Shown: piece by piece, positions 58,784 through 64,000 of the stretch
How the letters are laid out: every line of letters starts with the position of its first letter
Numbering within the stretch: position 1 is the stretch's first letter
From: Lawsonibacter sp.
GTDB lineage: Bacteria > Bacillota > Clostridia > Oscillospirales > Oscillospiraceae
Direction of reading: 5' to 3'
DNA length: 64,000 bases
NCBI GenBank assembly: GCA_022791995.1
Contig: JAAWAD010000021.1
Coordinates: 62,001 to 126,000 of the forward strand
Notes under the pieces: generated by a model
Told to the model about the DNA's origin: nothing
Database searches by the model: none
The model's input: the letters and a program-made list of their open reading frames with translations, nothing else
Program-made: the position numbers and the translations under genes

Positions 58784-58798
58784 AAGGAGGACACCCTT

Positions 58799-60055
58799 AT
58801 GAAAGTTTTAGTGGTGGGCGGCGGCGGGCGCGAGCACGCCATCTGCTGGAAGCTGGCCCAGTCCCCCAAGGTGACAAAGCTGTACTGTGCCCCGGGCAAC
58901 GCGGGCATCGCCCAGACGGCAGAGTGCGTCCCCATCAAGGCCACAGACGTGGATGAAATGGTGCGGTGGGCCAAAGCCAACGCCATCGACTTTGTGATGG
59001 TGGCCCCCGACGACCCCCTGGCCCTGGGGATGGTGGACGCCCTGGAGGCGGCGGGCATCCCCGCCTTTGGCCCCCGGAAGAACGCCGCTATTATCGAGGC
59101 CAGCAAGGCCTTCTCCAAGGGTTTGATGAAAAAATACCACATCCCTACTGCAAAGTATGAAACCTTTACAGAGCTTGAAAAAGCCCTGGCCTACATCCGG
59201 GCCCAGGGGGCCCCCATTGTGGTGAAGGCCGACGGTCTGGCCCTTGGCAAGGGGGTGGTGGTGGCCGCCACGGTGGAGGAGGCGGAGACCGCCGTCCGGG
59301 AGATGATGGAGGACAAAAAATTCGGAGCCTCCGGCTCCACGGTGGTCATTGAGGAGTGTATGACTGGCCCGGAGGTGACTGTGCTGGCCTTCTGCGACGG
59401 AGAGCATCTGGTGTGTATGCCCTCCAGCCAGGACCACAAGCGGGCCTATGACGGCAACCAGGGCCCCAACACTGGGGGCATGGGGGCCTTCTCCCCCTCC
59501 CCCAACTACACCCCGGAGGTCGCGGAGACCTGCATGAGAGAAATTTTCCTGCCCACTGTGGCCGCCCTGAAAGCAGAGGGCCGGCCCTTCCAGGGGGTGA
59601 TTTACTTCGGACTGATGCTCACCCCCAAGGGGCCCCGGGTGGTGGAGTACAACGCTCGTTTTGGCGACCCGGAGACCCAGGCAGTTCTCTCTCTGCTGGA
59701 CAGCGACTTGATGGATATTTTCCAGGCCTGCGTGGACGGGACGCTGGACAAGGCGGACATCCGCTGGAAGTCCGGGGCGGCCTGCTGTCTGGTGCTTGCC
59801 TCCGGGGGCTATCCGGTGAAGTATCAAAGCGGCTTCCCCATCTCCGGCCTGGAGGGGGCCGGAACATCCGCTGTGGTCTTCCATGCCGGCACCAAAGCCG
59901 GCGAAGGAGGAGAAATCCTCACAGCCGGTGGGCGTGTGCTGGGCGTCACCGCTCTGGGTGATACCCTGGAGAGGGCTATCGCCAACGCCTACGCCGCGGC
60001 AAAGCCCATCTCCTTCCAGGACATGCACTTCCGCACCGACATCGGCAGAGCATAA
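58799..60055 (+). CDS. purD: Phosphoribosylamine-glycine ligase
   Basis: A 418-residue ATP-grasp enzyme making glycinamide ribonucleotide in purine synthesis. VVGGGGREHAICWKL at the N-terminus, GPRKNAAIIEASKAFSKG, IVVKADGLALGKGVVVA, DHKRAYDGNQGPNTGGMGAF and YNARFGDPETQ are canonical. AGGAGG lies seven bases before the ATG. Last gene of the operon. Confidence 0.97.
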   Translation: MKVLVVGGGGREHAICWKLAQSPKVTKLYCAPGNAGIAQTAECVPIKATDVDEMVRWAKANAIDFVMVAPDDPLALGMVDALEAAGIPAFGPRKNAAIIEASKAFSKGLMKKYHIPTAKYETFTELEKALAYIRAQGAPIVVKADGLALGKGVVVAATVEEAETAVREMMEDKKFGASGSTVVIEECMTGPEVTVLAFCDGEHLVCMPSSQDHKRAYDGNQGPNTGGMGAFSPSPNYTPEVAETCMREIFLPTVAALKAEGRPFQGVIYFGLMLTPKGPRVVEYNARFGDPETQAVLSLLDSDLMDIFQACVDGTLDKADIRWKSGAACCLVLASGGYPVKYQSGFPISGLEGAGTSAVVFHAGTKAGEGGEILTAGGRVLGVTALGDTLERAIANAYAAAKPISFQDMHFRTDIGRA

Positions 60056-60086
60056 AAACAGCGGCCTCCCCCTCCAGGGAGGCCGC
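60052..60086. terminator. Terminator between purD and the rhomboid-like gene
   Basis: GCGGCCTCCC pairs perfectly with GGGAGGCCGC around a six-base loop. On the minus strand TGTTTTTATG follows, so it mainly serves the rhomboid-like gene; the plus-strand side has no T-tract. Confidence 0.82.
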
Positions 60087-60090
60087 CAAA

Positions 60091-60957
60091 TCACTGAACA
60101 TGGATATGGTTATTGATGTGATTCATGCAGTAGCAGTAGTATCCATTGCATTTGGAGCAGTAGCGAAACTCCATACTGGGGTCGTCCTGGTCAGTAACGC
60201 CGCACACGGCGCACTTGTGGAGGTAGCCCCGGCGCTGCTGCACCTCCCGCTGGGCCCGCTTGAAGTTGATGGTCTTGGGGTCCACCCTGTGAACCGCCCG
60301 GTCCCGGGTACGGCGGGAGAAATCGGACAGCTCGTCCCAGAAGAACAGCAGGTAGTTGAAAATGGCAATCACCGGCAGCAGTGCCAGGGCAAGCTGCCCG
60401 TTGGCCACATAGACCAGAATCTGGTAGGCGAAGAGAGCTGCCTCCACCCAGGCCAGCCACTTCATTTTCACTGGAATCAAAAAGGCCAGGAGCACCTGAA
60501 GGTCCGGGTATAGCGTGGCATAGGCGAAGAACAGGGACAGGTTCAGATACGTCATGTTGGCTGTCACCCCGTTCCTGGCGGAGGGGATGAGCAGGGCCAG
60601 CAACAAACCGACAATCACATTCAGCACCGCCCCCAGCAGGTAGTAGACGGTAAACCGGGAGGAGCCCCACACCGCCTCCAGCCGGGAGCCCATGTAGTAG
60701 TAGAACAGCAGCGACAGTACAAAGGCCAGGGGACTGAAGCTGAGGGGGACAAAAATAAAGGTCACCAGCCGCCAGATCTCCCCTCGAAAAATCAATCCGG
60801 GACTGAACACCAGAAACCGGGTGGACATCCCGTGGGTGAACAAATCCAGAAGAAAAACAAGCAGATTCCCCGCCACAATGTAGTTCATCAGCCCGTCAAT
60901 ACTCAGACGGGGATGGTTGTAGCAAAAACGGGACACCCAGCGGGAGAGGGTTTTCAT
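60091..60957 (-). CDS. Rhomboid-like membrane protein with C-terminal zinc ribbon
   Basis: A 288-residue protein with about six membrane helices. SPGLIFRGEIWRLVTFIFVP resembles the WR and loop-1 motif of rhomboids, but the catalytic GxSG is absent at the expected helix (the segment reads NMTYLNLSLFFAYA), so it is probably an inactive rhomboid relative. The cytoplasmic tail has a zinc-ribbon pattern, CAVC then YCSKCNGYYCYC, and a His-rich end (MNHINNHIHVQ). ATG at 60957 follows GGAGG at eight bases. Monocistronic. Confidence 0.8.
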   Translation of the reverse strand: MKTLSRWVSRFCYNHPRLSIDGLMNYIVAGNLLVFLLDLFTHGMSTRFLVFSPGLIFRGEIWRLVTFIFVPLSFSPLAFVLSLLFYYYMGSRLEAVWGSSRFTVYYLLGAVLNVIVGLLLALLIPSARNGVTANMTYLNLSLFFAYATLYPDLQVLLAFLIPVKMKWLAWVEAALFAYQILVYVANGQLALALLPVIAIFNYLLFFWDELSDFSRRTRDRAVHRVDPKTINFKRAQREVQQRRGYLHKCAVCGVTDQDDPSMEFRYCSKCNGYYCYCMNHINNHIHVQ

Positions 60958-61002
60958 GGGCGGTTCCTCCTTATCAGCGCTTTCACCAAGCTTCTGCCCC
61001 AT

Positions 61003-61031
61003 ATTTTACCCGCTTCCCTGGAAAATGTCTA
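61003..61031 (-). promoter_or_regulatory. Promoter of the rhomboid-like gene
   Basis: TAGACA (61031 down to 61026), a 17-base spacer and TAAAAT (61008 down to 61003). Confidence 0.65.
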
Positions 61032-61038
61032 CAATAAT

Positions 61039-61056
61039 TTGTAAACATTTTTACAA
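61039..61056. promoter_or_regulatory. Rex-like palindrome in a divergent promoter region
   Basis: TTGTAAA-CATT-TTTACAA is a perfect dyad with a four-base centre. Its form resembles the Clostridial Rex site (TTGTTAA-N4-TTAACAA) but differs at one position per half. It lies seven bases upstream of the rhomboid -35 and 28 bases before the pseudouridine synthase gene. Confidence 0.5.
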
Positions 61057-61083
61057 GCGCGTGATCTGAGAGGAGATAGCCTT

Positions 61084-61803
61084 ATGCCGGAGCGCATCGA
61101 CAAGCTGTTATCGGCCACCGGCCGCTGGTCTCGGAAGGAGGTCCGGGACCTGATCCGACAGGGTCGGGTGCTGGTGGAAGGCCGCCCAGTCCAAAGGCCG
61201 GAGGAAAAATGTGACCCGACCGCCTCGATTCAGGTGGACGGCCAGACCGTGGATTGCTCCCCCTTCGTGTACCTGATGCTGCATAAGCCGGCGGGCCTGC
61301 TGTCCGCCACGAAGGACGCCCGGCAAAAAACGGTGCTGGACCTCCTCCCGGACCATCTGCGCCGCCGGGGGCTGTTTCCTGTGGGGCGGCTGGACAAGGA
61401 CACAGTGGGCCTCCTCCTCCTCACGGACGATGGAGCGCTGGCCCACAGCCTCCTCTCCCCCAAGCGCCATGTGGACAAGGTATACCTGGCACGGGTGGAC
61501 GGTTGGGTGGACCAGGACGACTGTCAGGCTCTGGCTGCCGGACTGGTCCTCGGGGATGGAACCCACTGTCTTCCCGCCGGACTGAAACCTCTGGGGGACG
61601 GCTCCGCCTGCCTTATCACCCTACAGGAGGGTAAGTATCATCAGGTCAAGCGGATGCTGGCCGCCCGCGGAAAACCGGTGCTGGCCCTGAAACGGCTGTC
61701 CATGGGGCCTCTGACCCTGGATGAGGGGCTGGAGCCAGGGGCCTGGAGGCTTCTTACAGGGGCAGAATTGGCCTCCTTACGGGCCACTGTTTCAGGCGGA
61801 TGA
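61084..61803 (+). CDS. RsuA/RluB-family pseudouridine synthase
   Basis: A 239-residue protein. An S4 RNA-binding domain (RIDKLLSATGRWSRKEVRDLI, about 4-60) precedes the catalytic domain with GRLDKDTVGLLLLT, in which the Asp is catalytic, and LQEGKYHQVKRMLAARG. It is of the RsuA group that modifies 16S rRNA U516, though the RluB/RluE alternatives cannot be excluded. GAGGAG lies about nine bases upstream. Its stop overlaps a spurious longer frame of the next gene; the true next start is over 100 bases away. Confidence 0.9.
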   Translation: MPERIDKLLSATGRWSRKEVRDLIRQGRVLVEGRPVQRPEEKCDPTASIQVDGQTVDCSPFVYLMLHKPAGLLSATKDARQKTVLDLLPDHLRRRGLFPVGRLDKDTVGLLLLTDDGALAHSLLSPKRHVDKVYLARVDGWVDQDDCQALAAGLVLGDGTHCLPAGLKPLGDGSACLITLQEGKYHQVKRMLAARGKPVLALKRLSMGPLTLDEGLEPGAWRLLTGAELASLRATVSGG

Positions 61804-61855
61804 AGCCCCTTTGGCATTTTCCACAAAAAAATAGCAAAAAAATGACAAATCCCTC

Positions 61856-61885
61856 TTGCCAAACTGGGGGGAGTTTCGTTATAAT
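61856..61885 (+). promoter_or_regulatory. Promoter of the CdaR-type regulator
   Basis: TTGCCA (61856-61861), an 18-base spacer and perfect TATAAT (61880-61885). It lies inside the extended frame of the regulator and so rules out the start at 61800. Confidence 0.8.
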
Positions 61886-61922
61886 GATAACAACGCCTTT
61901 TTTAGAAATGGGAGGGATCGAT

Positions 61923-63014
61923 GTGTCAAGCAGGATGTTCCAGGGTATCGTGCTTCAAATGAAGGACAGCATCAATCGCACGGTGGGTGTGATTGATTCG
62001 GAGGGGACTGTTGTGGCCTGCAGTGAACTGTCCTGCATTGGCGAGCATTGGCCAGGCGCAGCGGCGGCAATCCGGGCATCAGAGGATGAGCCCGCCTGCT
62101 TTGAGGGAAATACCTTTAAGCCCCTCTCCGGTTGGGGACCACAGTTCGACTACGCCGCTTTTATCAAGGGCGTGGACGAAGTAGCCGCGTCGCTGTGCGC
62201 CATGTCTGTGGTCTCCTTCAACGGAGCAAAGGCCTATTATGAGGAAAAACATGACAAGGCGACCTTTGTCAAAAATATTATCTCGGACAATATTTTGTTG
62301 GGTGACATCTACACCCAAGCCAAGGAGCTCCACTTTGTCTCGGAAGCCCCCCGGGCCGCCTTTCTGGTGCGTCAGGTCGGACCGGCCGATGTGTCGATCA
62401 TCGACGTACTCCAGAACCTTTTCCCCGATAAACAGACCGACTTTGTCATCTCCATCAATGAAACCGATGTTGCCTTGATTAAGCAGCTGTCGGAAGGGGC
62501 CGACACCAAGGAGCTGCAAAAGATTGCCAAGCAGATCTCCTCTGCTGTCACCCAGGAATTGGGTATCAAGGTGGTTATCGGCATCGGCACCATTGTCAAC
62601 CATATCCGGGACCTGGCCCGGGCCTACAAAGAGGCCGGCATGGCCATCGACGTAGGCAAGGTATTCGAGACCGAGAAAACCGTCATCACCTATGAAAATC
62701 TGGGTATCGGACGGCTGATCTATCAGCTGCCCACCATCCTGTGCCAAATGTTCCTCCAGGAGGTCTTCAAGAAAAACCCCATCGACGCTTTGGATCAGGA
62801 AACCCTGCTCACCATCAACAAGTTTTTCGAGAACAACCTGAACGTGTCAGAAACGGCCCGGAAGCTCTTTGTCCATCGGAACACCTTGGTGTATCGCCTA
62901 GAGAAAATCAAGAAGCTCACCGGCCTGGATCTGCGGGAGTTCGACGACGCCATTACCTTTAAAGTGGCTCTGATGGTCAAAAAGTACCTTATCTCCCGCG
63001 GAATTGAATCCTGA
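61923..63014 (+). CDS. CdaR/PucR-type regulator
   Basis: A 363-residue regulator. The N-terminal half (about 5-130) is a sugar-diacid-recognition-like sensor (LQMKDSINRTVGVIDSEGTVVAC); a GGDEF-like middle (about 160-270) leads to a C-terminal helix-turn-helix of the PucR type (FFENNLNVSETARKLFVHRNTLVYRLEKIKKLTGLDLREFDDAITFKVAL). The GTG at 61923 has GGAGGG six bases upstream. It likely senses a small acid; no sugar-acid genes are within the window. A terminator follows. Confidence 0.85.
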   Translation: MSSRMFQGIVLQMKDSINRTVGVIDSEGTVVACSELSCIGEHWPGAAAAIRASEDEPACFEGNTFKPLSGWGPQFDYAAFIKGVDEVAASLCAMSVVSFNGAKAYYEEKHDKATFVKNIISDNILLGDIYTQAKELHFVSEAPRAAFLVRQVGPADVSIIDVLQNLFPDKQTDFVISINETDVALIKQLSEGADTKELQKIAKQISSAVTQELGIKVVIGIGTIVNHIRDLARAYKEAGMAIDVGKVFETEKTVITYENLGIGRLIYQLPTILCQMFLQEVFKKNPIDALDQETLLTINKFFENNLNVSETARKLFVHRNTLVYRLEKIKKLTGLDLREFDDAITFKVALMVKKYLISRGIES

Positions 63015-63024
63015 CGCCAAATAT

Positions 63025-63060
63025 GGGACGGGCCCTTACAGAGGACCCGTCCCTTGCATT
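63025..63060 (+). terminator. Terminator after the CdaR-type gene
   Basis: GGGACGGG pairs with CCCGTCCC around a 13-base loop and is followed by TTGCATTT; it starts ten bases past the stop. Confidence 0.75.
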
Positions 63061-63140
63061 TAAGAGGCTATAGATCAAAAAATTTGCAGAGAATTGGTAT
63101 GGGGCTTTTGCCCGGCATCCCGCCTCCCTGCTTTTTCCCA

Positions 63141-63169
63141 TTGAAAGTCGTCACGCTCCCTGCTATAAT
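63141..63169 (+). promoter_or_regulatory. Promoter of the phosphodiester glycosidase gene
   Basis: TTGAAA (63141-63146), a 17-base spacer and perfect TATAAT (63164-63169), 41 bases upstream of the ATG. Confidence 0.85.
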
Positions 63170-63210
63170 GGAAGCTGTCCCAAATCGCCTGTTTTTAAAA
63201 AGGAGCACAT

Positions 63211-64000
63211 ATGAAAAAAACACCGATACACAGCGGCCTGCGCCGGACTCTGGCTCTGACGCTGGCCCTTCTTCTCTCCCTCCCCACGGCCTATGCTGCC
63301 GCCGGGGATCGGAAGCTTCAGACCTCCCGCACGCTGACCGAGGGGCTGGAGTACCGCAACACCGTCACAGTCAACAACGACAGCCGGGTAGAGAGCTTTT
63401 CCCTGGAGCTTCAGCCTGACAGCCCCGCCTACCCCATCCTTCTCCAGTCCTCGGGCACCATCTATACCGGGGCCACTGTCAACCGGGCGGTGAGTTACGC
63501 CCAGGCACTGGGCTATCACGTTCTGGGAGCGGTGAACACCGATTTCTTCTCTATGACCTCCGGTGTTCCCATCGGCATTGTCATTGAAGACGGGGTGTAC
63601 AAGTCCAGCGCAGAAAATGAGGACGCCATGCTTATCACCGACGGGCAGGTCTCTCTTCTGGAGGGACCCAAGGTGGAACTGACTCTGACCAACCAGAGAG
63701 ACGGCTCCCAGGTTAAGCCCCACCACCTGAACAAGTGGCGCAGCGCCACAGGCGGTCTTTACCTGCTGAACCGGGATTTCTCCACCATCTCCACCCACAC
63801 CTCCACCTCCGGCTGGTATGTACGGATGAAGCTGGCAGAGCCCGAGCAAGAGCCTGACTTCCCCCTGAACCTCCCACCCGACATCCTTCAGGATATCCAG
63901 AACTCTGGCGGCGAAGAGACGCAGTCCTCCAAGCTTACAGTAAACAGCACGCTGACCTTGGAGGTCACAGAAATGCTGAAATCTGACCAATACATTCCCA
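63211..64000 (+). CDS. Phosphodiester glycosidase (NAGPA-type) protein, N-terminal part
   Basis: The first 263 codons of a secreted protein that runs past the window. A signal peptide (RRTLALTLALLLSLPTAYAA) is followed by a region ending in the NAGPA/DUF2233-like core, with AVNTDFFSMTSGVPIGIVIEDGVY as the signature. Such domains cleave phosphodiester-linked GlcNAc; in Clostridia they occur in large surface proteins often carrying SLH or Ig-like domains. AAGGAG is five bases before the ATG. The rest of the domain order cannot be seen. Confidence 0.85.
   Translation, partial: MKKTPIHSGLRRTLALTLALLLSLPTAYAAAGDRKLQTSRTLTEGLEYRNTVTVNNDSRVESFSLELQPDSPAYPILLQSSGTIYTGATVNRAVSYAQALGYHVLGAVNTDFFSMTSGVPIGIVIEDGVYKSSAENEDAMLITDGQVSLLEGPKVELTLTNQRDGSQVKPHHLNKWRSATGGLYLLNRDFSTISTHTSTSGWYVRMKLAEPEQEPDFPLNLPPDILQDIQNSGGEETQSSKLTVNSTLTLEVTEMLKSDQYIP

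Noticed and set aside
61800-61922. N-terminal extension of the CdaR-type regulator
   Set aside because: It contains a good promoter (61856-61885) and overlaps the previous stop; GTG at 61923 has GGAGGG.
1-64000. CRISPR arrays, insertion sequences, prophage, tRNA or rRNA genes
   Set aside because: I found no repeated spacers, transposase, phage structural genes or complete tRNA cloverleaf on either strand by eye.

Overview
The window looks like chromosome from a moderately high-GC, spore-forming anaerobe of the Clostridia, most likely Oscillospiraceae (Flavonifractor/Lawsonibacter/Intestinimonas-like). The evidence is the sporulation-type genes (ylbJ, a SleB-type cortex hydrolase, a SpoVD-type PBP with PASTA domains), the T-box-controlled archaeal-type aspS with gatCAB, the DNPR (meso-diaminopimelate) motif in MurE, acetate fermentation (ackA), an Rnf-type gene set, and a glycyl-radical hydroxyproline dehydratase. 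I see no insertion sequence, prophage, CRISPR array, rRNA or tRNA gene. Most genes lie on the minus strand and are tightly packed.

Layout. 1-1.8 kb: nusB, a TsaD paralogue and the start of xseA. 1.9-2.9 kb: a SleB-type hydrolase. 3.2-5.4 kb: DUF951, hisC and a radical SAM gene, driven by a consensus promoter embedded in the end of the next gene. 5.4-7.2 kb: a small accessory island (unknown protein, propeller-like protein, TARG1-type macrodomain). 7.3-11.9 kb: ackA, divergent from tmcAL, DUF3795 and DUF3810 genes. 11.9-19 kb: TSUP transporter, rarA, YgjP-type peptidase, ylbJ, small Clostridial proteins, an HD hydrolase, DegV and a membrane XRE protein. 19.1-21.9 kb: an operon of yqeG, endonuclease IV, trmD and a membrane gene. 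22-25 kb: two TIM-barrel-like proteins, one with SLH repeats.

25.2-28.9 kb: a compact Rnf locus (rnfC, an rnfD-rnfG fusion, rnfA) that ends at a terminator and lacks rnfB and rnfE. This is the most unusual part of the window. 28.9-30.1 kb: a 56-residue DUF1540 gene and a DUF2238-like membrane gene. 30.2-43.4 kb: the division and cell-wall (dcw) cluster from mraZ to ftsZ, without murC, murD, murF or ftsA, with a clear MraZ-type operator. 43.6-48.6 kb: the aspS-gatC-gatA-gatB operon behind a T-box, for Asp/Asn-tRNA charging and transamidation. 49.3-53.8 kb: a LysR regulator, a glycyl-radical activase and HypD, with a strong promoter and a LysR-type dyad. 53.8-64 kb: PHP phosphoesterase, a chemoreceptor with a CZB-like extracytoplasmic zinc motif, a monofunctional AICAR transformylase, a gene remnant, an unknown protein, purD, a rhomboid-like protein, an rRNA pseudouridine synthase, a CdaR-type regulator and the start of a phosphodiester glycosidase.

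Many promoters listed here are sigma-A type, with 17-18 base spacers read directly from the sequence. They helped reject upstream start codons for the YgjP-type peptidase, the CdaR-type regulator and others. Functions were assigned by recognising families and motifs from memory; no database search was run.
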